A stretch of 64,000 bases of DNA from Chiayiivirga flava (lineage in GTDB: Bacteria > Pseudomonadota > Gammaproteobacteria > Xanthomonadales > Xanthomonadaceae): contig NZ_JACHHP010000001.1 of NCBI RefSeq assembly GCF_014202825.1, positions 186,001-250,000 of the forward strand. The letters are read 5' to 3'. The position numbers and the translations under genes were made by a program. Positions within the stretch are counted from its first letter, which is position 1, and each line of letters opens with the position of its first letter. Below, piece after piece: positions 9,381-21,905 of this stretch. The notes under the pieces are model-generated. The model saw nothing but the letters and a program-made list of their open reading frames with translations, searched no databases and was not told the origin of the DNA.

Positions 9381-10336
9381 ACACTTTCGCCTGGCTCCTG
9401 AAGCGGGAGTTCTGGGAACACCGCGGCGGCTTTTTCTGGGCGCCGATCATCGTCGGCGTCATCTCGCTCGTGCTGTTCACGATGGGCATCGTGGTGGGCG
9501 AGGTGTCGATGCACCGCGCCAACGTCGACCCGAAGTTCTTCGGCATGGATGCGGTCACAAGCCACCTCACCGGCGAGCAGATGCACATGCTCGGCACCGG
9601 CCTGCAGATCGCGATGTACACGGTGCCAGGGTTGATCTTTGTGGTGACGTTCTTCGTGCTGTTTTTCTACTGCCTGGGCGCGCTGTACGACGACAGGAAG
9701 GACCGCAGCGTGCTGTTCTGGAAGTCGCTGCCGCTGTCCAACCTCGAGACGGTGGCGTCGAAGGCGGTGACCGCGCTGCTGGTGGTGCCGCTGATTTCCA
9801 CCGTCGCCGCAATCGCCACCGGCCTTGCGTTCCTTGTGCTGCTGAGCGCGTACGTGGGCTACTACGGCATGAATCCGATCACGCTGGTGTGGCTGCAGGC
9901 CGGGCCGTGGAAAGCCGCGGCGCAGATGCTGGCCTACATCCCGCTGGCGGCGCTGTGGGCGCTGCCGAGCGTGGGCTGGCTGATGCTGTGTTCGGCATGG
10001 GCACGCAGCAAGCCGTTCCTGTGGGCGCTGGCGATTCCGATCGGTCTGGGCATCATGGTGAGCTGGTTCGACCTGATGCAGAGTCTGACGGTGCCCGACG
10101 CCTGGTTCTGGAAGAACGTGGTGGCGCGATTGCTGCTGTCGCTAATGCCGGGCTCGTGGCTCGACACCTCCGGGATCGACGACAACTTCCAGGGCCCGGA
10201 CGACTTCGCCCGCCTGTTCGACCTCGGCAACGCCTATGCGGCATTGGGCACGGCGGATCTGTGGATCGGCGCGGTGGCCGGTCTGGCCATGCTGGCCGGC
10301 GCGGTGTATTTCCGCCGCAAGCGCGACGAGGGCTGA
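9377..10336 (+). CDS. ABC transporter permease
   Basis: 319 residues with six or more hydrophobic segments (for example FFWAPIIVGVISLVLFTMGI, VPGLIFVVTFFVLFFYCLGA and a final IGAVAGLAMLAGAVYF). The N-terminal KREFWEHRGGFFWAP is typical of ABC-2 type permeases. A sizeable periplasmic loop follows helix 1. It overlaps the ATPase gene by 4 bp (ATGA) with GGAG upstream. It is the membrane half of the exporter and the last gene of the operon; a strong terminator follows at 10398. Confidence 0.92.
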   Translation: MNTFAWLLKREFWEHRGGFFWAPIIVGVISLVLFTMGIVVGEVSMHRANVDPKFFGMDAVTSHLTGEQMHMLGTGLQIAMYTVPGLIFVVTFFVLFFYCLGALYDDRKDRSVLFWKSLPLSNLETVASKAVTALLVVPLISTVAAIATGLAFLVLLSAYVGYYGMNPITLVWLQAGPWKAAAQMLAYIPLAALWALPSVGWLMLCSAWARSKPFLWALAIPIGLGIMVSWFDLMQSLTVPDAWFWKNVVARLLLSLMPGSWLDTSGIDDNFQGPDDFARLFDLGNAYAALGTADLWIGAVAGLAMLAGAVYFRRKRDEG

Positions 10337-10397
10337 CGCGATGCGGTAACGGGGCGCGGCTGCTGGTCGGTGTCGGTCGCCCGTTCCGTTTCCGAGC

Positions 10398-10428
10398 AAG
10401 GCCGCACAGCGATGTGCGGCCTTTTTTT
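10398..10428 (+). terminator. Intrinsic terminator of the YtrA-ABC operon
   Basis: A 10-bp stem (AAGGCCGCAC with GTGCGGCCTT, loop of six) is followed by a run of T residues on the plus strand, 62 bp after the permease stop. Confidence 0.92.
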
Positions 10429-10478
10429 CGTGCAACCTGTGCGGGGGCACCACACGCATGCGGTGCGATGCCAGACCC

Positions 10479-11885
<1,407 letters not shown>

Positions 11886-11976
11886 GCGGTGGTGTCCTTG
11901 CGTGTCGTTTTCGTGGTTGCGGGCGATTATGCCGCGCCGCGATGACAGGCCACGCATGCCGGCCAATGCACGCTAA

Positions 11977-13377
<1,401 letters not shown>

Positions 13378-13380
13378 ACG

Positions 13381-14625
13381 ATGACGCAAGCGCCGCCCAC
13401 TGAGGTTGATGCGAACGCGCAAGTTGGCCGGGGCGCCGCCATGCACACCATGGTTGTCGACGCACGCACCTACCCGCCACTTGGCATGCCTCCCGAGCTC
13501 TTTCTTGAGCTTTACTGGCAAAAGCAGCCGCTACTTATTCGCAACGCGTTCCCGCATTTCACGGCGCCGCTGACACCGGACGACCTCGCCGGCCTGTCGC
13601 TGGAAGACAACGCGCTGTCGCGCCTGATCCGGCACGATCCCGTGGCCGAGACGTGGCATGTCGCCACCGGACCCTTCGCCGAGGACACCTACGCCGACAT
13701 CGGCGACCGCGACTGGACCCTGCTGGTGCAGGACGTCGACAAGTGGGACGCCGATGTCGCCGCGCTCTTGCCCGCATTCGATTTCCTGCCGCGCTGGCGC
13801 GTCGACGACATCATGGTGAGCTTTGCGGCAGCGGGCGGCTCGGTCGGCGCGCACGTGGACCACTACGACGTGTTCCTGCTGCAGGGTCTGGGTCGCCGCC
13901 GCTGGCAGATCGACGCGTCTCCGGCTCCGCCCACGGCCTTTCGCGACGACGTCGAACTCAAGCTGCTGCGCGAATTCACGCCGAGTCACGACTGGATCCT
14001 GGAACCGGGCGACATGCTCTACCTGCCGCCCGGTGTGCCGCACCACGGCGTGGCGCTCGATCCGTGCCTGACCTTTTCGATCGGGATGCGGGCGCCGTCG
14101 CAGGGCGAATTGCTGGTCGATCTGGCAGAACATCTGGCGGAATCGCTGCCCGAGTCGTCGCGCTACGCCGATCCCGACCTCTTGCCGGCAACGGCAGCCG
14201 GCGAGATCGACGCCGCCGCCCTCGCCCGCGTGCGCGACGCACTCGCACCGCTGCTGGCGGCGCAGGGCGATGCAGTCGGCGACTGGTTCGGCCGCTTCAT
14301 CACCCGCTACCGCAGCGCCGGCGAGATCGCCGCGCCACCGCGCCCGCCGTCGCGCGCCGACCTCGACAAGCGGCTCGCGCAAGGCGCGCAGCTGCGCACA
14401 CATCCGTACGCGCGCGTCGCGTGGCAGCGCAGCGGCACGGGCGCGACGCTGTTCGCGAACGGCGACGCCTGGCCGTGCAGCGTCGCGACGGCTGCGCGCC
14501 TCGCCGACCGCGCCCCGCTCGATGCCGCCGCCCTCGCCGCCTTGCCGCAGGAGGCACGCGGCCTCGTGCAGACCCTGGTCGAACGCGGCATCCTCGCGCC
14601 CACCAGACCACGGAGTCGCCGATGA
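13381..14625 (+). CDS. roxA: Cupin (JmjC-fold) ribosomal protein arginine hydroxylase, RoxA/YcfD type
   Basis: About 414 residues. RoxA is an Fe(II)/2-oxoglutarate oxygenase that hydroxylates an arginine of ribosomal protein L16. The iron-binding motif is visible: the HxD of GGSVGAHVDHYDVFLLQ and the distal His in LPPGVPHHGVALD; the C-terminal winged-helix part begins around residue 270. The first 20-35 residues are not typical, so the true start may be ATG 13441 or ATG 13486; ATG 13381 lies three bases after purB but has no clear Shine-Dalgarno. The stop overlaps the next gene (ATGA). The family is clear; substrate by homology only. Confidence 0.9.
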   Translation: MTQAPPTEVDANAQVGRGAAMHTMVVDARTYPPLGMPPELFLELYWQKQPLLIRNAFPHFTAPLTPDDLAGLSLEDNALSRLIRHDPVAETWHVATGPFAEDTYADIGDRDWTLLVQDVDKWDADVAALLPAFDFLPRWRVDDIMVSFAAAGGSVGAHVDHYDVFLLQGLGRRRWQIDASPAPPTAFRDDVELKLLREFTPSHDWILEPGDMLYLPPGVPHHGVALDPCLTFSIGMRAPSQGELLVDLAEHLAESLPESSRYADPDLLPATAAGEIDAAALARVRDALAPLLAAQGDAVGDWFGRFITRYRSAGEIAAPPRPPSRADLDKRLAQGAQLRTHPYARVAWQRSGTGATLFANGDAWPCSVATAARLADRAPLDAAALAALPQEARGLVQTLVERGILAPTRPRSRR

Positions 14626-15578
14626 TCCGCAACGACTTCCTCGTCGAGATTGCCGATTTCGAGCGGGATCTCGCGGCCCTGCGTGCCGTGCGCGAGCCGG
14701 TGTTCGTGGTCGAACAGAACGTGCCGATCGAACTCGAATGGGACGAACTCGATCCACGCAGCCGCCACGTGCTCGCGCGCGACCTGGACGGCACGCCCAT
14801 CGGCACCGGCCGCCTCACGCCCGAGCGCAAGATCGGCCGCATGGCGGTGCTGCGCGGTTGGCGCGGGCGCGGCGTCGGCGACGCGCTGCTGACGGCATTG
14901 ATCGATCTGGCGCGCGGCCTGGGGCATGCAGAGGTGGAGCTGCATGCCCAGGTCTCCGCGATCGGTTTTTACGAGAAGTTCGGCTTTGCGGCCTTCGGCG
15001 ACGAGTACGACGAAGCCGGCATCCGCCACCGCTCGATGCGCCTGGAGCTCGCGCCACTCGCACCCGCGCCGCCGCCCGGGCTTCCGCCCCGGCGGCAGGG
15101 GCAGCTGATCGATGTGGAGTCGCTCGACCAGACGCGCGACCTCACGCTGCGCCTGGTCGCGCAGGCGCGCCGCCGTCTGTGGCTCTACACCCGCGATCTC
15201 GACGCCCTGCTCTACGCCACCCCGGACATGCTGCAGGCGATCAAGACCTTCGCGCTGTCGAACCGCGAGGCGCTGGTGCGCGTGCTGCTGCACGATCCGG
15301 CCACGGCCGTGCGCAACGGCCACGGGCTGATCGCCCTCGCCCACCGCTTGCCGAGCCGCATCGAGATGCGCGTCATCGGCGAGGAACCGGACACGCAATA
15401 CGCCGGTGCCTTTGCCTGCGAAGACAGCGGCGGTTACCTGTTCCGCCCGGTCGGCACGCGCTTCGAAGGCACCGCGGATCTGCACGGCCCGGGGCGTCAG
15501 CGGCAGCTGCGCGAGTACTTCGAGCAGGTGTGGGAACGTGCGGCGCCGAGTCCGGAGCTGCGGCCGGTGCAACTCTGA
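14622..15578 (+). CDS. GNAT acetyltransferase fused to a C-terminal PLD-like domain
   Basis: 318 residues. Residues about 1-145 are a GNAT domain of the ElaA-like kind (FVVEQNVPIELEWDELD, then RMAVLRGWRGRGVGDALL as the acetyl-CoA loop, and SAIGFYEKFGFAAFGDEYDE). A Pro-rich linker (APAPPPGLPPRR) joins it to a second domain (about 165-318) beginning DQTRDLTLRLVAQARRRLWLYTRDLD, which resembles the phospholipase D-like fold found next to GNAT domains in this group but lacks an obvious HxK motif. It overlaps roxA by 4 bp, which suggests co-translation; the acceptor substrate is unknown. Confidence 0.85.
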   Translation: MIRNDFLVEIADFERDLAALRAVREPVFVVEQNVPIELEWDELDPRSRHVLARDLDGTPIGTGRLTPERKIGRMAVLRGWRGRGVGDALLTALIDLARGLGHAEVELHAQVSAIGFYEKFGFAAFGDEYDEAGIRHRSMRLELAPLAPAPPPGLPPRRQGQLIDVESLDQTRDLTLRLVAQARRRLWLYTRDLDALLYATPDMLQAIKTFALSNREALVRVLLHDPATAVRNGHGLIALAHRLPSRIEMRVIGEEPDTQYAGAFACEDSGGYLFRPVGTRFEGTADLHGPGRQRQLREYFEQVWERAAPSPELRPVQL

Positions 15579-15617
15579 CGCCGCAGCGTCCTTCGACGCC
15601 GACCTGCGCCTGCCGTT

Positions 15618-15764
15618 CCTTCTCCCCTCGGGAGAAGAGCCTGCCGCGGACCTGATCCGGAGTGCCGGAGGCGGATGAGGGACGCGCCTGTCAGGTTGCC
15701 TCGAGGCCGCGTGCCGGGCGCGTCCCTCATCCGGCTGCCGCCACCTTCTCCCGGCGGGAGAAGG
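15618..15764 (+). repeat. Inverted pair of REP-like palindromic repeats
   Basis: Two copies of a repeat with consensus elements CCTCATCCGGC and ACCTTCTCCC-GGGAGAAGG face each other (15618-15681 reversed, 15723-15764 direct). The same family recurs at 20355, 44947-45150 and 47518. The 472-bp gap between the GNAT gene and sucA holds this pair and, near 15950, the probable sucA promoter; nothing else is seen. Confidence 0.85.
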
Positions 15765-16050
15765 CACGCCAGATCGGGAACGCGCGGCGATGCGATGCCA
15801 TAGATCGCGAACGCGCGGCGACGCGATGCCGTGCGCGGGATTGCGGTCCTCGTGCGCGATGTCGCGAGGTCTGCTCACCCCGCCCGGACCCTGTCGTCCA
15901 CCTGACGCTTCGACCATCGTCACCGTTCCGCTTCCCGCCGAACGCGGGCTATAATTGGCGGCTCCCGCTGCGGCACCGCAGCATCGGCGGGTTTTCCCAC
16001 AGTTCTCAAGCGTTTGGCGCCGGCGACGCCGGCTCGGGCAAGGGCCGCAC

Positions 16051-18894
16051 GTGAGCAGTTCGATCCAGCAGTTCCGTCAATCCTCGCAGCTGGGCAGCAA
16101 TGCCGACTATGTCGAGGGCTTGTACGAGGATTATCTCGCCGACCCCGCGTCGGTCACCCCCGCGTGGCGGACCTATTTCGACGGCTTCCAGGGCCGCGAG
16201 GCCGGCGACCAGCCGCACTCGGCCGCCATCGCACGCATCGCGCTTGCCGCGCAGCTCGGCGGCCGCCTGGCGGTGTCCGCCGCCGGGGCCCCGGTCGACG
16301 ACGCCCACGCCCAGAGCCAGGGCGGCGTGCGCAAGCTCGTCACCGCCTACCGCTCGCGCGGTCATCTCGGCGCCGATCTGGATCCGCTCGGCATGGTGCG
16401 CAAGCCGGACGCGCCGGATCTGGACTTGGCCTTCCACGAACTGGCGCAATCCGACCTGGACGTCGAGTTCGCCACCGGCGCGCTCTTCGGCCCGGAACGC
16501 ATGAAACTGCGCGACCTGCTGGCCGCGCTCAAGGCGACCTACAGCAGCACGATCGGCGCCGAGTTCATGCACATCACCGACGTGAACCAGCGCCAGTGGA
16601 TCTACAAGCGCCTGGAAACCGCCGGCGGCAAGTTCGACTTCGACGCGACGCGGCAGAAGCGCATCCTCGAACGTCTCACCGCCGCCGAAGGCCTCGAACG
16701 GTATCTGCACACCAAATTCGTGGGTCAGAAGCGCTTCTCGCTCGAGGGCGGCGACAGCCTCATTCCGCTGCTCGATGTCGTGGTCGAGAAGTCCGGCGAG
16801 GCGGGGGTCAAGGAAATCGCCATCGGCATGGCGCACCGCGGTCGCCTCAACGTGCTGGTGAACACGCTCGGCAAGTCGCCGCAGAAGCTGTTCGACGAAT
16901 TCCAGGGCATCTTCGATCACCCCGATTCGCCCGACCACGCCGGCGACGTGAAGTACCACATGGGGTACAGCTCGGACGTGATGACCGCGAACGGCCCGGT
17001 GCACCTCGCGCTCGCCTTCAATCCGTCGCATCTTGAGATCGTCGATCCGGTGGTCGCGGGCTCCGTGCGCGCCCGCCAGGTGCGTCGCGAGGACACCAGG
17101 CGCGAGGTCGCGCTGCCGGTGCTGATCCACGGCGACGCGGCATTCGCCGGCCAGGGCGTGGTGATGGAGCTGTTCCAGATGTCGCAGGCACGCGGCTTCG
17201 CGGTCGGCGGCACGCTGCACATCGTCATCAACAACCAGGTCGGCTTCACCACCAGCCGTCCGGACGATGCGCGTTCCACGCTGTACTGCACCGACGTGGC
17301 GAAAGTGGTCGGCGCGCCGATCTTCCACGTCAACGGCGACGATCCGGAAGCCGTCGCCTTCGTCGCGCAGCTCGCGTTCGACTACCGCCGCGAATTCAAG
17401 CGCGACGTGGTCATCGACCTGGTCTGCTACCGCCGCCACGGTCACAACGAGGCCGACGAGCCGGCCGCGACCCAGCCGCTGATGTACCAGAACATCCGCA
17501 GCCGCAAGACCACGCGCGAGCTGTATGCCGAGCGTCTTCAGAAGGCCGGCGTGATCGACGCGGAGGAAGCGCAGCATCTGGCCAACAGCCTGCGTGCGCG
17601 CCTGGACAAGGGCGAGCTCACCACCGAGCTGGCCCCCGCCGACAAGAGCATGGTGACCATCGACTGGTCGCCGTTCCTCAAGGGCACGCTCGCGAGCCCG
17701 GCCGAGACCGGCGTGCTGCGCAAGGATCTCGACGCGCTGGCGACGCGGATCACCACCGTGCCGGACGACATCAAGCTGCATCCGCGCGTGGCCAAGATCT
17801 ACGACGACCGCCGCAAGATGGCCGCCGGCGAGCTCGCCGGCGACTGGGGCTTCGCCGAGAACCTCGCCTACGCGACCCTGCTGAAGGAAGGCTACCGCCT
17901 GCGCCTGGTCGGGCAGGATTCGGGCCGCGGCACCTTCTTCCACCGCCACGCGGTGCTGCACGACCAGAACACCGGCAAGACCTACGTGCCGCTGGCGCAG
18001 CTTGCGCAGAATCCGGAACACGTCACCATCATCGATTCGCTGCTCAGCGAGGAAGCGGTGATGGCGTTCGAATACGGCTACAACACGTCCGATCCGCTGA
18101 CCCTCGGCATCTGGGAAGCGCAGTTCGGCGATTTCGCGAACGGCGCGCAGGTGGTCATCGACCAGTTCCTGAGCTCGGGCGAATCGAAGTGGGCGCGCAT
18201 GTGCGGGCTCTCGCTGTTCCTGCCGCACGGTTACGAAGGCCAGGGCCCGGAGCACAGTTCCGCGCGCCTCGAACGCTTCCTGCAGCTGTGCGCGCTCGAC
18301 AACATGCAGGTCTGCGTGCCGACCACGCCGGCGCAGGCCTTCCACATGATCCGCCGCCAGATGAAGCGCCCGACGCGCAAGCCGCTGATCGTGATGACTC
18401 CGAAATCGCTGCTGCGCCACAAGCTCGCGGTGTCGACCCTGGACGAGCTGGCGCAGGGCGAGTTCCAGCGCCTGATTCCGGACAGTTTCGCCGCCGACCC
18501 GGCCAAGGTGAAGCGCATCGTCGCGTGTTCGGGCAAGGTGTACTACGACCTGCTCGAAGACGCGCAGAAGCGCGAGGTGAAGGACGTGGCCCTCGTGCGC
18601 GTCGAGCAGCTCTACCCGTTCCCGCGCGAGGCGCTCATCGCCGAGATCAAGCGCTTCCCGAAGGCCACGGATCTCGTCTGGTGCCAGGAAGAGCCGATGA
18701 ACCAGGGCGCCTGGTACCAGATCCAGCACCACCTGCGCTTCTGCCTGCAGGGCAAGCAGAAACTCAGCTACACCGGCCGTTCGCGTTCGCCGACGCCGGC
18801 CGCCGGCCATCTCGCCCAGCACAACGCCGAACAGGCCAAGCTGGTCGAGGATGCGCTGGTGGCGAAGCTCAACGGCGACCACGTGGCGGAATGA
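16051..18894 (+). CDS. sucA: 2-oxoglutarate dehydrogenase E1 component
   Basis: 947 residues from a GTG start at 16051 (SSSIQQFRQSSQLGSNADYVE, aligning with the usual SucA N-terminus). It is the thiamine-diphosphate decarboxylase of the 2-oxoglutarate dehydrogenase complex. HRGRLNVLVN, YRRHGHNEADEPAATQP and SSARLERFLQLCA are typical. A TATAAT at 15950-15955, about 95 bp upstream, is the likely -10, with only a weak -35. The longer frame from 15955 was rejected because its extra residues are unlike the family. sucB follows after 60 bp. Confidence 0.96.
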   Translation: MSSSIQQFRQSSQLGSNADYVEGLYEDYLADPASVTPAWRTYFDGFQGREAGDQPHSAAIARIALAAQLGGRLAVSAAGAPVDDAHAQSQGGVRKLVTAYRSRGHLGADLDPLGMVRKPDAPDLDLAFHELAQSDLDVEFATGALFGPERMKLRDLLAALKATYSSTIGAEFMHITDVNQRQWIYKRLETAGGKFDFDATRQKRILERLTAAEGLERYLHTKFVGQKRFSLEGGDSLIPLLDVVVEKSGEAGVKEIAIGMAHRGRLNVLVNTLGKSPQKLFDEFQGIFDHPDSPDHAGDVKYHMGYSSDVMTANGPVHLALAFNPSHLEIVDPVVAGSVRARQVRREDTRREVALPVLIHGDAAFAGQGVVMELFQMSQARGFAVGGTLHIVINNQVGFTTSRPDDARSTLYCTDVAKVVGAPIFHVNGDDPEAVAFVAQLAFDYRREFKRDVVIDLVCYRRHGHNEADEPAATQPLMYQNIRSRKTTRELYAERLQKAGVIDAEEAQHLANSLRARLDKGELTTELAPADKSMVTIDWSPFLKGTLASPAETGVLRKDLDALATRITTVPDDIKLHPRVAKIYDDRRKMAAGELAGDWGFAENLAYATLLKEGYRLRLVGQDSGRGTFFHRHAVLHDQNTGKTYVPLAQLAQNPEHVTIIDSLLSEEAVMAFEYGYNTSDPLTLGIWEAQFGDFANGAQVVIDQFLSSGESKWARMCGLSLFLPHGYEGQGPEHSSARLERFLQLCALDNMQVCVPTTPAQAFHMIRRQMKRPTRKPLIVMTPKSLLRHKLAVSTLDELAQGEFQRLIPDSFAADPAKVKRIVACSGKVYYDLLEDAQKREVKDVALVRVEQLYPFPREALIAEIKRFPKATDLVWCQEEPMNQGAWYQIQHHLRFCLQGKQKLSYTGRSRSPTPAAGHLAQHNAEQAKLVEDALVAKLNGDHVAE

Positions 18895-18954
18895 CGGCTC
18901 GCGCCGCCGCCGGACATCGCACCCAGACAACAAGAACGCACCAAGGACGCATCC

Positions 18955-20160
18955 ATGGCCATCGAAGTCAAAGTCCCGGTCCTGCCGGAATCGGTTTCCG
19001 ACGCGACCATTGCCACCTGGCACAAGAAGGCCGGCGACGCGGTGAAACGCGACGAGAACCTCGTCGACCTCGAGACCGACAAGGTGGTGCTCGAAGTGCC
19101 GTCGACGGTCGACGGCGTGCTGAAGGAAATCCGCTTCGACGTCGGCGCGACAGTCAACAGCGAGCAGGTCATCGCGATCATCGAGGAAGGTGCGGCGGCT
19201 GCCACGCCCGCGAAGGCCGAACCTGCAGCGGCCAAGGCCGATGCACCGAAGCCCGAGGCCGCGAAGCCGGCCGCGGCGGCACCCGCGAAAGCCGCGCCTG
19301 CGGCCAAGGCCGACACCTCGTCGCTGCCGCCGGGTGCGCGCTTCACCGCCGAAACCAACAACATCAACCCCGCCGACGTGGCCGGCACCGGCCGCCGCGG
19401 TGCGGTGACCAAGGAAGACCTCGTCAACCACATGAAGTCCGGCGGCATGGCCGGCGGTGCGCGTCCGGAAGAACGCGTCCCGATGACGCGCATCCGCACC
19501 CGCATTGCCGAGCGCCTGATGCAGTCGAAGAATTCCATCGCCATGCTGACCTCGTTCAACGAGGTGAACCTCGGCAAGGTGATGGCGATGCGCAAGGAGC
19601 TGCAGGAGGCGTTCGAGAAGCAGAACGGCATCAAGCTCGGTTTCATGAGCTTCTTCGCCAAGGCGGCGGCGGAAGCGCTCAAGCGCCATCCGATCGTCAA
19701 CGCATCGGTCGACGGCAACGACATCATCTATCACGGCTACGCCGACATCTCGATCGCGGTGTCGACCGACAAGGGCCTGGTGACGCCGGTGCTGCGCAAC
19801 GTCGAGAACATGAGCTTCGCCGACGTCGAGCACGCCATCGCCGGTTACGCGAAGGCCGCACGCGAAGGCGGCCTCAAGCTCGAAGACCTGCAGGGCGGCA
19901 CCTTCACGATCACCAACGGCGGCACCTTCGGTTCGCTCATGAGCACGCCGATCGTGAACCCGCCGCAGTCGGCGATCCTCGGCATGCATGCGATCAAGGA
20001 GCGTCCGATCGCGGAGAACGGCCAGGTGGTCGTGGCGCCGATGATGTACATCGCGCTCAGCTACGATCACCGCATCATCGACGGCAAGGACGCGGTGCTC
20101 TTCCTGGTGGACATCAAGAACCAGCTGGAAAATCCGCATCGGATGTTGCTGGGGATCTGA
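18955..20160 (+). CDS. sucB: Dihydrolipoyllysine succinyltransferase, E2 component
   Basis: 401 residues. One lipoyl domain (residues 1-78) carries the lipoylated lysine K43 in [11 protein letters not shown]; an Ala/Pro/Lys-rich linker (about 82-120) leads to the E3-binding domain ([23 protein letters not shown] split by the usual loop) and then the catalytic domain ending with [16 protein letters not shown], which has the active-site His and Asp. It transfers succinyl groups to CoA in the complex with SucA and LpdA. It is 60 bp downstream of sucA, in the same direction, and has AAGGA upstream of the ATG. Confidence 0.97.
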   Translation: MAIEVKVPVLPESVSDATIATWHKKAGDAVKRDENLVDLETDKVVLEVPSTVDGVLKEIRFDVGATVNSEQVIAIIEEGAAAATPAKAEPAAAKADAPKPEAAKPAAAAPAKAAPAAKADTSSLPPGARFTAETNNINPADVAGTGRRGAVTKEDLVNHMKSGGMAGGARPEERVPMTRIRTRIAERLMQSKNSIAMLTSFNEVNLGKVMAMRKELQEAFEKQNGIKLGFMSFFAKAAAEALKRHPIVNASVDGNDIIYHGYADISIAVSTDKGLVTPVLRNVENMSFADVEHAIAGYAKAAREGGLKLEDLQGGTFTITNGGTFGSLMSTPIVNPPQSAILGMHAIKERPIAENGQVVVAPMMYIALSYDHRIIDGKDAVLFLVDIKNQLENPHRMLLGI

Positions 20161-20190
20161 CGCGACGCCCGCCCCGCCCACGCGCATTGG

Positions 20191-20226
20191 CCCCTCTCCC
20201 ACCGGGAGAGGGGTTGGGGTGAGGGT
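20191..20226 (+). repeat. REP-like repeat, CCCTCTCCC type
   Basis: The stem CCCCTCTCCC/GGGAGAGGGG is followed by the tail TTGGGGTGAGGGT. Related copies lie at 30324-30524, 41899 and 47638. It is in the 260-bp gap between sucB and lpdA, where it may act as a transcript-end structure. Confidence 0.85.
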
Positions 20227-20354
20227 CCGGTAACCCGAAAACGTCCCTGACTCGCCCAGTTCCAGCAAGTCGCACTACCCCGCCTTCCCCCGGAACAAGC
20301 CAGCCCATACGTCCATCAAGGGCATCGCAAGTCTCCGCCTCCCGCTCCGCCCGA

Positions 20355-20400
20355 ACCCTCATCCGGCGCTGCGCGCCACCTTCTCCCGGCGGGAGAAGGG
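20355..20400 (+). repeat. REP-like repeat, CCCTCATCCGG type
   Basis: ACCCTCATCCGGCGCTGCGC is followed by the palindrome CCTTCTCCCGGCGGGAGAAGG. This copy ends 20 bp before the lpdA start and is nearly identical to the copy inside lhr at 47518. Confidence 0.88.
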
Positions 20401-20420
20401 CTAAAGCCAAGGATCAAGTC

Positions 20421-21845
20421 ATGGCCGAACAATTCGACGTCGTCGTCATCGGAGCCGGCCCCGCCGGGTATCACGCCGCCATCCGCGCCGCGCAGCTCGG
20501 CCTCAAGACCGCCTGCATCGACGCCGCGCTCGGCAAGGACGGCAAGCCCGCCCTCGGCGGCACCTGCCTGCGCGTCGGCTGCATCCCGTCCAAGGCGCTG
20601 CTGGACTCCTCGCGCCAGTACTGGAACCTCCAGCATCTGTTCGGCGAACACGGCATCACCACGTCGGACGCGAAGATCGACGTCGGCACGATGGTCGGCC
20701 GCAAGGACAAGATCGTCAAACAGTTCACCGGCGGCATCGTGCAGCTGTTCAAGGCCGCGAAGGTAACGCCGTACTACGGCTTCGCGCAGCTGCAGCCGGG
20801 CAAGGTCGTCAAGGTGAAGCAGCACGACGGCGCCGAGATCGAACTGGCCGGCAAGCACATCGTCATCGCCGCGGGGTCGGATTCGATCGAACTACCGTTC
20901 GCGAAGTTCGACGGCAAGACCATCGTCGACAACGTCGGCGCGCTCGACTTCACCGAGGTCCCCAAGCGCCTCGGCGTGATCGGCGCCGGCGTCATCGGCC
21001 TGGAGCTCGGCAGCGTGTGGAAGCGCCTCGGCGCCGAGGTCACCATTCTCGAAGCGCTGCCGGACTTCCTCGCCGCGGCCGATGCCGATGTCGCAAAGAC
21101 CGCGCTCAAGGAATTCAAGAAGCAGGGCCTCGAAATCAAGCTCGGCGCCAAGGTGTCGAAGGCCGAGGTCAAGAAGAACGAAGTGCACCTCACCTACGCC
21201 GATGCCGAAGGCGAGAAGTCGCTCGTCGTCGACAAGCTGCTGGTGGCCGTCGGCCGCCGCGCCGCGACGAAGAACCTGCTCGCCGACGGCACCGGCGTGA
21301 AACTCACCGATCGCGGCCTCGTGGAAGTGGACGACCACTGCTTCACCGGCGTCGAAGGCATCTGGGCCATCGGCGACTGCGTGCGCGGCCCGATGCTGGC
21401 GCACAAGGGCTTCGAGGAAGGCATCGCGGTGGCGGAACTGATCGCCGGCCTGCCCGGCCACGTGAACTTCGACACGATCCCGTGGGTGATCTACACCGAG
21501 CCGGAAATCGCCTGGGTCGGCAAGACCGAAGCGCAGTTGAAAGCCGACGGCACGCCGTACAAGGTCGGCACGTTCCCGTTTGCGGCGCTGGGCCGCGCCG
21601 TGGCGATGGCGGAACCGGCGGGCTTCGTGAAGCTGATCGCGCATGCGGAGACGGACACGGTGCTTGGCCTGCATCTCGTCGGCGTCGGCGTCTCCGAGCT
21701 GGTGCACGAGGGCGTGCTGACGATGGAGTTCAAGGGTTCGGCCGACGACCTCGCACGCATCTGCCACGCGCATCCGACGCTGTCCGAATCGATCCACGAC
21801 GCGGCGATGGCGGTGTCGAAGCGGGCGATCCACAAGCCGAACTGA
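20421..21845 (+). CDS. lpdA: Dihydrolipoyl dehydrogenase, E3 component
   Basis: 474 residues. This FAD flavoprotein reoxidises dihydrolipoamide with NAD+. It has VVVIGAGPAGYHAAI (FAD), the redox-active disulfide in GGTCLRVGCIPSKALL, a second Rossmann motif GVIGAGVIGLELGSVW, and the C-terminal HAHPTLSE with the catalytic His-Glu. AAGGA lies nine bases upstream of the ATG. Position after sucA and sucB shows that it serves the 2-oxoglutarate complex, though two REP-like repeats in the 260-bp gap could uncouple its expression. Confidence 0.97.
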   Translation: MAEQFDVVVIGAGPAGYHAAIRAAQLGLKTACIDAALGKDGKPALGGTCLRVGCIPSKALLDSSRQYWNLQHLFGEHGITTSDAKIDVGTMVGRKDKIVKQFTGGIVQLFKAAKVTPYYGFAQLQPGKVVKVKQHDGAEIELAGKHIVIAAGSDSIELPFAKFDGKTIVDNVGALDFTEVPKRLGVIGAGVIGLELGSVWKRLGAEVTILEALPDFLAAADADVAKTALKEFKKQGLEIKLGAKVSKAEVKKNEVHLTYADAEGEKSLVVDKLLVAVGRRAATKNLLADGTGVKLTDRGLVEVDDHCFTGVEGIWAIGDCVRGPMLAHKGFEEGIAVAELIAGLPGHVNFDTIPWVIYTEPEIAWVGKTEAQLKADGTPYKVGTFPFAALGRAVAMAEPAGFVKLIAHAETDTVLGLHLVGVGVSELVHEGVLTMEFKGSADDLARICHAHPTLSESIHDAAMAVSKRAIHKPN

Positions 21846-21905
21846 TCGCGCCCTGCTGCGCGGGTCGGCCACCGTGCGCGGTGCCGCCCGCCGGCACGCC
21901 GCCGA

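Noticed and set aside
16006-20268. A 1420-codon open frame on the minus strand across sucA-sucB
   Set aside because: It is antisense to two certain enzymes and rich in Arg, His and Ala with no domain, as expected from codon bias in high-GC DNA. The same applies to 10645-13521 and to many other long antisense frames.
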